DNA of 64,000 nucleotides from Austropuccinia psidii (GCA_023105745.1 JALGQZ010000006.1:35295686-35359685), one strand, 5' to 3'. Positions 24,834 through 38,628 are shown, counted from the stretch's first letter. Program-made: numbers and translations. The notes: generated by a model from the letters alone, not told the origin.

Positions 24834-25929
24834 TGTAAGTTGTGTCTATGAAACTGATGATAATATTACTATTGATCAACAGTACTATGACTGTTTTTAT
24901 GAAATAAAATAATAAAAATTATTATAACCACAATTAAAAATTACTTGATTAGATATTTCTTTAGCTTTTCAAACACTACTAGTGATTATAACAGTAAGAA
25001 GTTATTGTCTACAAGAATCAATTACAAGTAATTAATAATAAAATCTCTTTATTGAAATAATAGAACAATTTAATCTATAATTATCTTCTACAAGCATAAT
25101 TAGATTTTAATTCTTGATGAAAACAAATACTAAAGAAAGGGTTTTAAGAATTAATTATAAACCACCAACTAATACTCCAATGAACCTTGGAAAGAATATG
25201 GTAGAGAGATTTTATGGATAAATTGTGGATTTAAGAGATCAAAATTTATTTATAGCAATATTAAAACAATATATAGTTTATTTCTATGATGTCATGTCTT
25301 TCTGATTGATTCTGAAAGAATCAAAACACTTCATAAAAGATTTAACTAGTACTTACTTGTCGGTAACAAAGATATAATCTGACAAGAAGATGATTTCGAC
25401 AAAACAGCAAGAGGAGGCCTCTTTTAAGTCAGAGACATCTCACAGAGGTGTGCCATGGAGCAAACTGAAAAGCCAGTGAGTGAGAAAACAATAATCCTTT
25501 TTGAATTAATGATTTCTTCATCTTTTGTCATGTCAGATTATCATGATGACTTATTTGATGCTTTTATGTGAGTACCAACCCAACTATGGTTAAGAATAAA
25601 GGGAGTAAAAACTGTAAATCTCCTTTTACTTCAAAAGAAACATTAATTTCTAAAACTTATTCATTTTATCAGAAATTTAATCACAGTTTGTATTTTCTGT
25701 AAATTTTTGAATATTCAATGTTTCAAATGGAATCATCAAAAATGGCCTATCAGTAGAACTTTTAATTTTACTTATGAAACCATGATCCTTTGTGGTCTTG
25801 GTATGAGTCATACCACTCTCCATTGGCCCTGAAAGTTTCAGAAAGATTAATTAAGAATTGTGTTTTTAATGAATTTTTTAAGTTTTTACCTCATTTCTAT
25901 ATAGAATTTCAAGTAGCACAGTAAAGAAG
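24834..25929 (-). mobile_element. Partial Gypsy LTR (copy Y), minus orientation, broken by element A
   Basis: It begins TGTAAGTTGTGTCTATGAAAC, the reverse complement of the LTR-D type end, and matches LTR X (35714 to about 36812) over its whole length in the same order. It stops at 25930, where element A's LTR starts. Its remaining ~800 bp, equivalent to 36813-37620, should lie to the right of A and therefore outside the window. Confidence 0.8.
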
Positions 25930-28107
25930 TGTCAGCCTGTGAGGTATATATGACATGGCCATAAGGCCACAAATGGCTTCATATACAGCTGAATTGATCT
26001 TGAACAGATGTTTCAGTTTAAATTCAAATAAAAAATAACAAAAAATAAGTACAAATTTTGTTTGGATAAACAAAGTTACAATTATTATGTCATTTTTGGA
26101 TTCTACACCAAAAATAACCTAGGGTACACCCATACGGTGTTAAACCCAAAACTGCTTATTTCATAAGTTATTGGAAGATTCAAGAATCTCACAGTACTAG
26201 TGTGAATTTTTTAATTTTTTTTTAAAATTGTGAAATTTAAGCTTAAATAAGCTTAAACTTAAAGTTGCATGAGGTTTACGCAAACTTACCAAAATTTTGT
26301 ATAAAATTGAGTTGTTGTGTATATTTAGTGAATTGGCTAAGGATTTGCCATACAGGATGTAAATCTTGCATGGGCTCAACTTAAAGGTGTTTAAGGCCAT
26401 TATATGGCTTTACATAAATAAACAGGCAAAATTCACACAAAAAGGTGGGACAAAGGAAAAAGATCAAACAGAGCTGGGGTACCCAACTTTTTGGATGTGC
26501 AAGGATTCAATTAAGGTTGTCCACCTGTATTGGAGGATTTTCAACCTTATTTAAACTTTCAGATTAGACTTTGTTCCAACCTTAAAGTTGAAACTGTTCT
26601 TATCCCGATTTGGACAGGAATTTCAAGCTCCCAAAGAATAAATCCCAATATGTAAGCATTCAATTAAAGTTTTAAGAGCTTCCAAAGATTAAATAAGCGT
26701 AAAACTTTAAATTTACAAGAGTTAAAACCTTATCAAAAGTTAAGGTTTAGTGTGTATTGGTATTTTACGTGCAAAAATAGCAATAACTTCAAAAATACAT
26801 TAAAGATACAAATCTTAATGGATTTGCTTGAACTTTTCACACAGCTTACAGTTAAATGTTATCTGTGTAGACATTAAATTTAAAGTATCTTTTATAAACA
26901 GGTTTTATTGGTAATTAGCCTGGAAAATTACTCTTTTAATTATAATTAGAGAAAGTTAAGATTTCCTTGAAAATTAATTAAAAATTGAGTTTAAGAGATT
27001 TTTGCTTGAACCTTTATTTTTAAGTTGCTAATGGGATGAACTATAATATTAATGAAATTGTTTTATATTAAAACTTAAAATAATTAACTTAAATGAGGAT
27101 TGAAGCTACTTGTAGTTCAGAATAACACCAGTAACTTCAAATTGGAATTAAAAATAAGTTACCTTAAGTTAAGAACCTTATTTTTAAGCATGATTTTTCA
27201 GTTTTGACCTGAGCACGCCCTCTATATCAATTATGAATCATGAGAGCTACTCTGAAGACATAGAAAAAGTCTATTCATCACTGTTTTTGTCCATCAATTC
27301 AATCCAATAAAATCATATTAGACATTTAAACAGGTCACATTTTATTACATACTAAATCTTATTATTAAAGTAATTCCCAAGTTATTTTAGTCTTTGATAA
27401 TTTTAAATTAAAAAAATTGAAATCATAGAACTCAGATTATTGTTGTAATCACCAATAATATATTTTATTTTATAAAATTATTGTCTTGGAAAAAAAAAAT
27501 ATCTTTTAAAATCCACAAATTTCTCTTAAAAATTATTTAATCATATTTTTTATTATAAAAATTTGTTTTATCTTTTAAAATATTGTTTTTTGGCATGTTT
27601 TTAAATTATAATAATCATTTAAAATAATAACTGTTGTATTTGACTTGTTGTATTAAATATATATTATAAGTAAGTTTCTCTCTAAAATTCTATAATTTTT
27701 TTATCTATTATTAGGTTTTGTACATATAATTTTTCTATAATAGTTATATCTGCACAGTGTGTGTGATAATTTCTTTTTATAAATAATACTTATATTATTT
27801 ATAAGTGGTTAAATATTTATATTTTCCATGTGTAATTGTCTCATGAAGCGCTTTACACTTCTTATTCTTATAGCTTTCAGTGACTATAACAATAATAGAA
27901 TAATTATAATTTATTATAATTATTTATATTTTTATTATTATTATATTCTAGAATAATAATGAAATTTATTTTTCTAATATAATTATTCTTAATAATTATA
28001 TTTAATTTGTGGTTATAGTATTTTGGTAGATTATGATTTCTACTGAGGACAGTCATAGTACTCTTTATATTGTTGCTATTATCAAGTGTTTCATACACAA
28101 ACCTAAT
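25930..28107 (+). repeat. Element A 5' LTR (2178 bp)
   Basis: It starts TGTCAGCCTGTGAGGTA and ends ACAAACCTAAT just before ATTTGGGGGCCTGGCC. It matches solo LTR D (46914-49060) along its length, including the GACAGTCATAGTACTC segment near the end. The terminal CA is mutated. Confidence 0.85.
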
Positions 28108-28110
28108 ATT

Positions 28111-28123
28111 TGGGGGCCTGGCC
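28111..28123 (+). promoter_or_regulatory. Element A primer binding site
   Basis: TGGGGGCCTGGCC follows the LTR by 3 nt. The same sequence follows LTRs B and F, so it is the family primer binding site for an unidentified tRNA. Confidence 0.75.
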
Positions 28124-28652
28124 ATGCTTTTAACCAACGTTTGGGACATAAACAATATTCTAGACCTTATTTTACACTTTTTTGACATAAAATTGCCATA
28201 TTTATCTCAATATTGGCTTTTTGGGGGACTTATCCTTTATAAGAAATCTTTATAATATTAGGAAAGTTATTTTTTCTTAAGAATATTCTTTGCAACAAGA
28301 TACTATTGAGTGAAATGGAATAAATTTCTATTTTCTAACCAGTTGCAATTTCACATCACATACTTGAAGTTTATTCTTTAAATTACTCTAGTATAAAGTG
28401 AATAATAATACAATTTTGATTAATAACTTATTAATCAAATCATTATTATTTCTTTGAAGAAAATATAAAATAAAATAAAAAATTTGAAAATCTACATTAA
28501 AAAGATTTTTTTTCTTTAATCTTTAGACACTTTTCTTTAATTTTGACGTAATTTGCCATAAATTGAAATTAAAACAAATTTATCCAATAAGTTGAGCTTA
28601 TAAGTTATTGTTATTGTTGGATAAAATAACTTATATTTTTACTTTTCTCTAG

Positions 28653-29597
28653 TGTAATCAATAAGGGAAAGTTCTTCAGACTCTGAGGCATCAGAGTCTA
28701 GTATTGAAATACAAACCAGCCCAGCCCCAAGGGGATTAATGAGCAAAGAACCCTTCAAAGGTCCAGAAGGTGAATTGAATTAATTTCTTGGTCCATTTTT
28801 TCTTAAAATCGATGTGAAATGACCCCTACTAGAAGTGAAAGCAATTACTCCATCCAATAAAATGGATCTTGACCAGAACATTCAAGTCAAAAATCCAAAA
28901 TGCAAGAATGTCAGCCCAGAGGAGAGGCACAAATGGAGGATTCCAGAACTTCCACCAGTTCCCAAAGGTTATCCATTACCTTTGACACTCTTATTGAGAG
29001 TACAGAAGCTGGCATAACTGCTACTCCTGTTGTCAGACCTTAATCATTTCCAGCAGGCAGCAATAGAGATACACCAGTCTCAGTACAAGAACTGGTTTAT
29101 GGTGGCAAAACAGCAGGAGTGGGAACTTCTGCCAAGTCTTTGGATAGGCACAATGAGCTCTTATCTTCAAGGGAAGAAGTTCATGGGCCCAGAAAAGACA
29201 GAAGAACTTCTGAGGGGTTGGACACCCATGTCTTTCAAGGGACAAATGCAACAGATAAAATCTTGGCTGAAAAACCAAAGCATGTTATCAGAGGACCCAA
29301 AGAAGTTGGCCCAGGGAAAGGAAAACAGCCCAGTGGAAGTTCCCCAAGCGTCCAAAAGCAAAAATACGCTTCAACAAGCTCCAAAAAGTGAAAAGCAAGC
29401 CCCAAAGAGCAATCGGAAGGGCAAGAAAAACGCAAAGGAAAAGGCAAAATCAAAGTGGAACAAGCCTTACCCACAGAATTACAGAATTCCAAAGAAAGAA
29501 GAAAGCCATGGAGAATGTGTTCAATATGCCAAGAAGTCTGATGGAATTCAAAAATAAGGAGGAGGAAAGATTGAACCAATCTTTTCCCAAGAAGTAG
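28653..29597 (+). pseudogene. Element A spliced-frame accessory protein, decayed
   Basis: Exon 2 follows a 3' splice site TTTTCTCTAG (28652) and begins TGT, so an A from exon 1 would make ATG, as in B and F. The next codon is now TAA. Exon 2 is Ser/Glu-rich (ESSSDSEASESS). A 63-bp intron fits 28770-28832 (GTGAAT...CTACTAG) and keeps the frame. Exon 3 contains YKNWFM...WELLPSLWIGTMSSYLQ, then LLRGWTPMS and a Lys-rich tail ending LNQSFPKK at 29597. There is one stop (29015) and one frame change near 29490. The reading frame overlaps the Gag frame, which uses ATG 28819. I know no domain for it. The C-terminal basic tail suggests nucleic-acid binding. Confidence 0.6.
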
Positions 29598-32500
29598 ACC
29601 TTGTAAAACTTGTAACTCATTTTGAGACTTGTAATAAAGAAATTTGAGCAAAGCTGAATAATTTTGAGTATATCCAACAGAAGTTGGGTAGAGAGATATT
29701 ACAAGTAAAAGAGTCACAAAAGACCATAATTGGTCTAGAAAATGTGAATAAAGAAAATATGTTGTCTTTGACACAAATTTGCGCAAGAATTGAGTCTAAA
29801 GTTACCTTACTCAATCAACCAGATGACAATTCTATTTCTTTTATAACTAGACAGTTCAAATAATTGAGAATAAAAGTTCAGAACTTTGGAAACTCAACTG
29901 GCCACAATGAAGCTCTTTTCTAAGAACAACTGGAAAAAAGTGATAAAGCAAGACTTGGATTGGAAGAAGATATTCAATAAAGTATTAATAATATATCACT
30001 TAAGAATGATTTTCCAAGACAGTCCACACCAATTCTGGACAGAAATGTGCTAAACTTTAATAATGACTTACATCATACAATTTCAAGTAATGCAGAAGTT
30101 GAGACTGCTTGTAATTCTAAAGAAATTCTAAGATTGGAGTAATGGCCAAACTTTGGTGGTGAAGGATATTATAAGCGTGTGGAATTTATGAAAACAATTG
30201 ATATGTTTAAAGAAGCCTTGACATACCAGATGAATACAAAAGTGCCAGATTACACTCCCTGTTGACCAAATCAGCAAAGAAATGGTATTACAAAATGAGG
30301 CAAGACCATTGGAAACATTCTTGGCCTTGGTGGAAAGAACAAATCATTTCCAAATGGGAAAATGATTCCTGGAGCTTTAAAATGGAAAATTTGTTTGAAG
30401 AAGCCCTTTTAATATTGAAAGGGACAGGCCCATGTATTGGTTTATTAAACAGAAAGACAGATTAACTGCTCTTCATCCTGATATTTCTGAAACAATGATT
30501 AATAAAGGGACATTAAGAAAATATGGTGGTGACCTTGAGTATTCTATAAGAAGCAGATGTATTGAGTCTTGCTCTACAGAAAGTTATATCAATGCCACTG
30601 AAGACATCAGAACTAGGACAAAAATTGGAAGGAATTGGTATAAACCCCCAATGGATAACAAGACCAGTTGGAAACCAATTCTAAAACCCAATAAACCAGA
30701 TGACAAAGCTTCTTTAAAATATCATAAATGTGGAAGTACATCTCATTTGGCAAACACTTTTCTCAAAAGGACAAGAGTAAATGAGATAGAAATAGATAAA
30801 GTTGAAGACACAAAACAAAAAAAAATAATGTATCTTTACATGACAGTGATTCTGAGCCTTCTGAAGAAGAAGAAGTACCAGATGAGCTTAGTATTGAAAA
30901 TATTAATGTTTCCTTTGAATTCACAGAAGTACATACTCAGTTACCACAGTATAGTGATGAATGTATGGATCTCATACATGTGCAATATGCTAAAATTCAG
31001 AAAACCAAATCTTTCAGAGGTAAGGTTTATACAGCTGGAGAATCTTGTATCACTAATATTGTGATAACCATCAAGGAAGCCAAGTTACATCTTTACTCAG
31101 GTTCTTTTTGTACTTTTGTTGGACAATATTACCTTTAAATGACTTGTACCAATTCAAAAGAAAGCTTAATGCAAATCGCAGGTATAAAATTCAGCAGTGC
31201 TAGCCAAGATATACACCCCTTGGGCATTTTTGAAGCAGCAATGATATTCCCTCATCCTGCGGGGAGTATCAGATTAAAAGTTGAATTTGTTGTTATGAAT
31301 AATTGTACTTCACAACACTTTATACTTGGAAATCATTATATAAATATTTATGGAATTGATATTAATCATCATGAAGACAGATATTTCACTATAGGGAAAA
31401 ATAAAAGGCAAAAATTTGCTTTTCCTTCAGAAAAAAGAGAAATAAATTTCATTACACAAGTAAAGAATGTCAATAAAGAAAAATTTGTGTCAGATCAGTT
31501 AATTGAAGCACAAATTAGTACTGAACTAATATTAGAAATGAAGGAAGAACCTATTGAAATTTTATTTCAATACAGAGAGGCCTTTTATTCTGATAATGAA
31601 CCACTTGGGGCTATCAAAGGCCATGAAATGGACATTATTCTTAATGTGGAAAGACTTTACCCTCCACCATTAAGAAGACCAGCTTACCCAGCTAGCCCTA
31701 GAGATAGAGAAGCATTATAAAGTCATATTAATGAACAAATGAAACTGGGAGTTCTTAGAAACATTGGGCACAATGAAGAAGTAGAAGTCACAACGCTGGT
31801 AATCATTCCTTGGCATAATTATAAATCAAGGATGGTTGGTGATTTTAGAGCATTGAATACCTACACTATTCCAGACAGGTATCCAATCCCCAGAATGCAT
31901 GAGACTTTTACTCAATTATCCAAAGCAAAATTTATCACTTCTATGGATGCTCTTAAAGGCTTCCATCAGAATAATTTAACAGCTCATGCTACAAAATTAT
32001 TGAGAATTATTGCTCATTGTGGTATTTATGAATACTTGAGGATGCCTTTTGGTACTAAAAATGAACCCTCTCATTATCAAAGAATGATGAATACCATTTT
32101 CGCACATCAATTATCAGAGGGATGGTGAACCATTTATATTGATGACAATATCATTTGTTAAGAAACCTGTCAATTGCGTTTAGAGAAACTTTCATTATTA
32201 ATTAGGAAAATTCTTCAAGTGAACATGAAAATATCTCTTAAAAAATTTAATTTTGGGTTTCATGAGCTGAAGCTCTAGGACTTGTAGCATCAGGACTGAG
32301 CCTTGGTGTTGATAATAACAAGGTTTCCGCCGCTTTAATGAAACAAATTCCCCAGAACAGAAAAGAAATGATGTCTTTATTAGGGTTTGCCAGTTATTAC
32401 AGACAACACCTTAAATATTTTGCAATCCATTCCAAATCATTGTACAGAATTTGAGATCTACAAAGTGTGTTTGAGATGACACAGGAAAGAATTCAAGCAT

Positions 32501-33686
32501 ATTAACTAATCAAGTAAACCTTGATTAATGCACCATTATTATTGATGCCAGACTGGAAACTTCCTTTTAAACTGTATATTGATGCATGTGGTGAACGCCT
32601 AGGTGCATCTACATCAAGTTCAAATTGTCAATGACAAGCCTTATGAGGGTCAAATTTGTTTTATTGCAAAAAAATAAAATCTACTGAGGCCAGATATGGA
32701 GCTAGCCAAATGAAGTGACTTTGCCTTATTTGTGCTTTGGAAAAACTTCATGATTATCTTGATGGTAGTGTTTTTGAAGTAATTACTGATTTTAATGCAG
32801 TCAAATCACTTCTTGACATGGAGACTCCACAGAGACACATGTTAAGATGGCAGATTTCTGTTCAGGAGTATAGAGGCAATATGACCATAGTACATAAACC
32901 TGGAAATATTCACAATAATTATGATGGCTTGAGTAGATGGGCATTACCCCATACATCTGAAAATCCTGCCTATGTTCCTACAAAAGAAGAAAATCCGTTT
33001 CCAATTGAAGGAATTAACATCACAGACATGGGAACAGAATTCTTTGAAGAAGTTAGGGAAAGCTATAAGCAAGATATGCATTGTCATATTCATACTTCCC
33101 TACTTGACAAAGATTGCTGATATGCATCCTTGGCTAATTCTCTGGATGATATTTGGAAAACATCTTATGACCATGGAAGATTCCATTTTTTTGATGGTTT
33201 CTTATATCATGGGTCTAAACACACATGTGTCATGGTCTTATGTAGTATAATATTTATCAACACAATACTACTGTAATGCCATTATAGCATTTATTCTGGA
33301 CATCTTTTTGAAAACAGAACAATGGAAAGAATTCAGACATGTGCCTGGTGGCAATCTTGGAGAAAAGATGTCATTGAGTACTGTCAAAGTTGTGATAGAT
33401 GCCAGAAAGCCAATAAAGCTACTGGTGAAATATTTGGCTTAATGATTCATATCCAAAAACCAAGTATCCCATGGGAAGTGGTTCATATGAATTGGGTAAC
33501 TGCCTTACCACCTGGAGGTGATAAAAGCTAAAATGCATTTCTTGTAATTGTTGACATATATAGCAAAACCCCAATCTTTTTATCATTTCATAATGATAAC
33601 ACATCTATGGATACAGCCCTTTTGATTTGCAACAGAGTCATATCCCATGTTGGTCTCTTTAAAAATCTTATTAGTGATAGAGACCC
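28819..33686 (+). pseudogene. Element A Gag-Pol, decayed and truncated
   Basis: The Gag ATG at 28819 lies inside intron 2. Its first codons read MTPTRSESNYSIQ then stop, and the same frame resumes at 29119 (GTSAKSLDRHNEL). Gag continues through a coiled-coil stretch (29600-30000) and a capsid-like segment KSAKKWYYKMRQDHWKHSWP near 30268, then a zinc knuckle near 30723 that has lost Cys residues. The protease near 31080 reads YSGS for the canonical DSGA. RT at 31739-32150 keeps YIDD (near 32140). RNase H segments lie around 32540-32960. The integrase zinc region CQSCDRCQKA is at 33385. Pol ends at 33686, where B inserted. There are many stops and frameshifts. Confidence 0.8.
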
Positions 33687-35048
33687 TGTCAGCCTGTGAC
33701 TCAAAATCAGAGCACAAGCATGACAGCCAAATACCATAAATCAATGGTATAACCAACATACCACCAGAAAATGGAACTGAGAAAAATCAGCTAAAAAGGT
33801 ATCACAAGAAAGAGGAAACTCACCCCTTTCCAAATGTACAAGTCCTATACTCATAGGACAAAGAATAACAAAGTTATTCCTGCTCAAAGTTGTTGCTGGG
33901 CATAAACCATAATTTTCACCTCTCATCTGAAATACAGAGGAAGAGGCTTAACCCCATTAAATAGGTATTCAAAATGCAGCTCTAAGTCCAAGCTATTGAA
34001 TGGTCCTAGCCAAACTGAGCTGGAACCAGAATTACAGAAGTTATGACCAAAATAAGGTCAAATAAGGGTGAATAAAATAAGTGTGAGATACCTGAAGTGG
34101 GGTATTTGTGGAAAGAGAACAATAAGGGCTATCTGATGGTGTCATTCATTTCCCCATATCCCATCTAGAAAAACGTTATGGGGAAAACAAGCTCTATACA
34201 GTTTTTAGCAAAACATATATATGTACAACAACTCTTGTACATGGCATAACTTTTCCATACTTAATGATAACCATATCAAATGAGGTACCAATGTGTAGAA
34301 CAATCCATGGCTACACGATAAAGCAGGGTTGAGCTTGATATCTCAAAAACTGACAAAGGTATGGAAGTTTTGGGCTCAACATCCAACGGTTAGACCAATA
34401 CAGGCTTACTGTTGGATGTTCTACCATAAGTATGATTATGAGGCGTCAAATAGACAAAGAAGCATCTTTTTACTTCAATACTGGGGTCACATACTGGTTC
34501 TGTACAGCATTCTACGTGTCATACAGGTCAGAAGAGGGCTATGTGGTCCCCAGATGAAAATGTTCACCCTGTATTGGTGAAAACTGCGCAGATGTGGTAT
34601 CAAAACCACATCTGAGCCCAATAAAGAGCATATAGGAATTTTGAAAACCACAAGCCAGTACTCTGAAGTGAAAAACTACTTTCTCTATGTGGATGGTCTA
34701 GAAGGCCATTCCACTCCATTTTAGGATAAAATGAGGCCTTTTCTCCACCAGGAAAGGTTTCCTCATCCTGCTCTTGAATTACTACATAGTAAAATAGTCA
34801 AAAACAGTTATACTATTGTAAAATAACCAGGTTATACTATAAAATTTATCATTGTAGACTTTATTATTGTAACCCAACAGGTAAAGCTGGACCCAGGGCT
34901 TTCAACAGTGCTCACCTCCACTAATAATCATTAGTAAAGCCTTTTAACTTTATCTAAAACCTATTTTGAACATTACTATCCTTGTCACAGTCATATTTTA
35001 GGTTGTAAATACTCTTCATCATCACCTTTTCATAGACTCAACCTGAAA
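33687..35048 (+). repeat. Element B 5' LTR (1362 bp)
   Basis: It starts TGTCAGCCTGTGACTC and ends CATAGACTCAACCTGAAA, homologous to LTRs Z and F. The terminal CA has decayed to AA. Confidence 0.85.
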
Positions 35049-35051
35049 TTT

Positions 35052-35064
35052 TGGGGGCCTGGCC
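35052..35064 (+). promoter_or_regulatory. Element B primer binding site
   Basis: TGGGGGCCTGGCC lies 3 nt after the LTR, identical to A and F. Confidence 0.75.
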
Positions 35065-35664
35065 ATATTTTTTAACCTTTTTTGGACCTCATTAGTGAGT
35101 GTTTTCTCTCATTTTCTCAATTCTGATATTTGTTTCTTTTTTGAGGCATGAAATTTGTTTAAAATAAATATAATATATATCTTATATTTATTTTCAAAGT
35201 GGTATATGACTAGATACCACTCAAACTTCCTATTTTTTATTGCATTGTGGCATGGTGGATTATAATTTAATGACCACATAATCCTTATTTTTGGTGTGTT
35301 TTCCATTTCAACACTTTAGGCCATTAATAAATTCCTTTTTTTGATTAAACAAGGACACCTCTTACAGTAAAACCAACAGTTGAGGCATGTTTGGGTACAT
35401 TGTCAATCTCAATTACCCTATTACATATCACTTTTTTGGATTATGCTTGCTAATTACAATTTATCTGTGAGATACTGGTATACAAACAGTGTGCCAGATA
35501 TCTGAAAGCTGTATTTCTGACGTGTAATTGTCAATTCAACTACACTGTCATAATGAAAGGGCATAATATAGAGATATATTTCCCAGAGGCCATTCTTAGA
35601 CATGCAAACAGCATTTTAAGCAGTCTTAACTGACAATAAGTCCTCTTTTTCCTGTCTGATTCAG

Positions 35665-38628
35665 TGGAAGAAAACTACATCCTACTAGAGACCCAGTCAG
35701 AGGCCAGCATACCTGTATGATGTGTCTATGAAACTGTTCATAATATTACTGTTAATTGACAGTACTATTACTATTCTTATGAAATATAATAATGAAAATT
35801 ATTAAAGCCACAATTAAATAATTAATTAATTCATTACTTCTGTTACTTGTTATACACTACTAGTGATTATAACAGTAAGCAGTATTTTTCTACAAGAATA
35901 AATTACAAGAAGAATTTAACAATAAAAACCTCTTTATTAAAATGAAAAAATTATCTTAAAATATAATTATCTTTCACAAGAATAATTACAAAGATAATTC
36001 TTGAAGAGAACTATTACTAGAGACAAGCTTTAAGAGTTAAGAATAATTACTCACTAATACTCCAAAGAAGTTGTTTAATAATAATAGTAGAGGAATTTGA
36101 TGGGTAATTGTGGATTTAAAAGATCAAAAATGGATATATAACAGTATTACAACAATATATAGTTGATTTCTATGATTTCAAATCTTTTGTATTTATTCTG
36201 GAAGAATATAACACTTGAGAGATAGCCTTTACTAATACTTACTTGTTGGTAATAATGGTATAATGGAATAATGTGATGATTTGGAAAAACAGCAAGGGAG
36301 GCCTCTTTTGAGTAAACAACAGCTCACAGAGGCATGCCATGGAGCAAACTCAATACCCAGTCAGTGGTAAAACAATAAAACTTTTTGGATTATATATTGC
36401 ATCATCTGTTGTCACATAAGATTATCATACATACTTAATTGATGCTTTTATGTGAATACCAACCCATTTATGGCTAAGAATAAAAGGAGTAAAAACTGTA
36501 AATATTCTTTTATTACAATATAATCATTGATTTCTCAAAGTTATCAATGTTATTGGAGATTTCATCCAAGAATGTTTTTTCTGTGAATTTTTACAGATTC
36601 AGTATTTCACGTGGAATCATCAAAAATGGACTGTAAGTAAAACTTTGAATTTTACTTATGAAACCATGATTCTTTGTGGTCTTGCTATGAGGAATACTAC
36701 TATACATTGTTCCTGAAAGCTTCAAAAAGATTAATGAGGAATTGTATTTTTAATGAATTTTTTAAGCTTTCACCTCATTTCTACACAGAATTGTGAGTAG
36801 CACAATATGGCAGGTTGCTATGAGATAATTCAATGAATACCAGTCCAAAAAAGGTTTTTATTACTCTTTTGGGGATTATCCATGGAAAGTAATTAAGAAT
36901 TGACATGGTTATAGGAGTCTAAGTTGCTTTTTACGTCCTTGGCATGTCAAAATAGCAAGTTATTTGCTATTTACTTATGATTTACTGAAGTTGTGACATG
37001 GCAACCAAGTTCCCAAAAGGTTTTAGTTTACTAAAGGGGCCATAATCAGCCATGGATCCAAGCTTTGGAGATGTCCACACCTCACAGGCCTCAGAAGCTG
37101 GGTACCCTGGCTCTCTTTGATGTCTTTTGTCACCCTTGACTATTTTTCACATCAAAATAGAAATTCAGCCTTCAAGTGAGATATCCACTATGGGTGTACC
37201 AAACGTGTAAGTAAGAATACCATAATATTGAGTGCTACAAATATGCATAACACTATTCTTGGTGTATATGTAACATGGGATTTCTCAAATTCCCATTATT
37301 TTGGCATGAAATTGAGAAAAACAAAAACTTTTACCAATCTTTTATGTGGTATTGATGTATACTCCATACTACCACCTCAAAGAGTTGATTTGAGCTTATT
37401 CACTCTATGTAGCCACCCTAGGTGAAATTTTGTGGAGAATCCAAATCTGGCCTTGAATCCATGGATTTACTTACTCAATAAAAGGTTATTCATTTTTTCT
37501 GAAATCAAAAAAGATTAATTTTGAATATATGCATGAATTATGGGTTATGCATAGTTCATAATTTATTTTCAAGATAATTGTGGAGTATTTGGGTATGTAA
37601 AATATACCTCAAGGCTCACAATATCAGTGACACCCTCAGAACCAGAGAGAACAAGGGCAGAGGAAAGAGGCATAGTGAACGCCTCATAACAGCTAAAAAC
37701 TGGACATGCATTGCACTCAGAGGAATAGAAAACCACAAAACTCTGCATCAATAAAAGGTAAACCAACCTTAACATCTTGTACAGGGAAGATTACAATCAT
37801 TAACCCAGTTGTAACCTCTGAAGGTAAATTGCCAAAAGCAGCAGACAACAAATTTGTACAAGGCACAGTCAAAGGTAAAAACCCTAAGAACAAAAAGTTT
37901 TTGACTGCTTGCAAACACTGATATGTCACCTGTAAAACTCAGAGAATTTGGTTTCCAAAGGCACCAGCCAGAGGACAGGGAAGGTTTGTCAAGAACTGGG
38001 AGACCTGGAAGAGGACACCTTGGACACAGTGGTGGATGGAAATACATTGAGGGAGATCATACCCACTCCGCCATTCACTTCCTAATTCAACAGAAACCTC
38101 AAACCAGAGGACTGGAAGGATATGGCTCAAGTGTTTCAACTCCACCAACTCCTGAAAGACATTTTTCAATGGAGCACAGACAACAAGAGGTTCAACCTGG
38201 CATCCCACTGGGAAGAACTTGGAGAAAGTTGCCAGAAGATCTGTCTCAAAGGCCTTATGATAATCACCAAGGGTTGGAATCCCACCAGGCATTTCAGACT
38301 CCTGGAGGTGAGGGCAAACAGCATAAGGGATAATAAAGCCACTATCCAAGCTATAGAAGAACAACTGAACCAGACAGGAAATACTCAGATTTGTTCAGGA
38401 TCACAAGGAGTAGACTAAACCAGCTCTCCAGTGGCTTAGCACCATCCAGGAACCAACAGATCAGTGGCCAAGAGTCACCATCCTTAAAAAAACCAGGTAG
38501 TTTCCGGGACAAGACAAGCATACAAGGGCAAATACAAGACCACTTTCAACCAATGGAAGAGAGAGTCAGACCCAATGATCCAGCAGCTGTTGAATTGGGT
38601 GAAAGAAGTGCAAAAGAACAAGAAGTAG
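35665..38628 (+). pseudogene. Element B spliced-frame accessory protein, decayed, split by LTR X
   Basis: A leader intron fits 35095-35664 (GTGAGT...CTGATTCAG). The last base of exon 1 is A (35094) and exon 2 begins TGGAAG, so splicing creates ATG-GAA. Exon 2 runs 35665-35713, is interrupted by solo LTR X, and resumes at 37621-37874, including the segment KITIINPVV shared almost exactly with F. A second intron fits 37875-37942 (GTAAAA...ACTCAG), phase 1. Exon 3 runs 37943-38628 and contains LKPEDWKDM, WSTDNKRFNLASHW and ITKGWNP, ending KNKK-stop at 38626. A TAA (38083), further stops and frame changes make it dead. The overlapping Gag frame starts at 37923. Confidence 0.7.
35714..37620 (-). 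mobile_element. Solo Gypsy LTR (copy X) in the leader/exon 2 of element B, minus orientation, 1907 bp
   Basis: On the minus strand it starts TGTGAGCCTTGAGGTATA at 37620 and ends at 35714. Left flank ATACC and right flank ATATC differ at one base, consistent with an old 5-bp target duplication. Removing it rejoins the exon 2 reading frame seen uninterrupted in F. It matches Y and is related to A and D. Confidence 0.85.

Larger units (their letters stand above)
25930..33686 (+). mobile_element. Ty3/Gypsy element A, left part, truncated by insertion of element B
   Basis: It comprises the 5' LTR (25930-28107), a primer binding site, a leader, overlapping accessory and Gag frames, and Pol up to the integrase core. 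It stops at the integrase segment LISDRDP where LTR B begins (33687). It sits inside LTR Y. It is the most decayed of the three spliced-leader elements (A, B, F). Confidence 0.85.

Noticed and set aside
28111..28650. Leader intron donor of element A
   Set aside because: The 3' splice site is clear, but I could not find a convincing GT donor after the primer site; the region is too decayed to assign.
29235..29786. 183-codon minus-strand frame in element A
   Set aside because: It lies antisense to the accessory/Gag overlap and is Leu/Phe/Ser-rich, as expected from complementing Lys/Glu-rich coding sequence.
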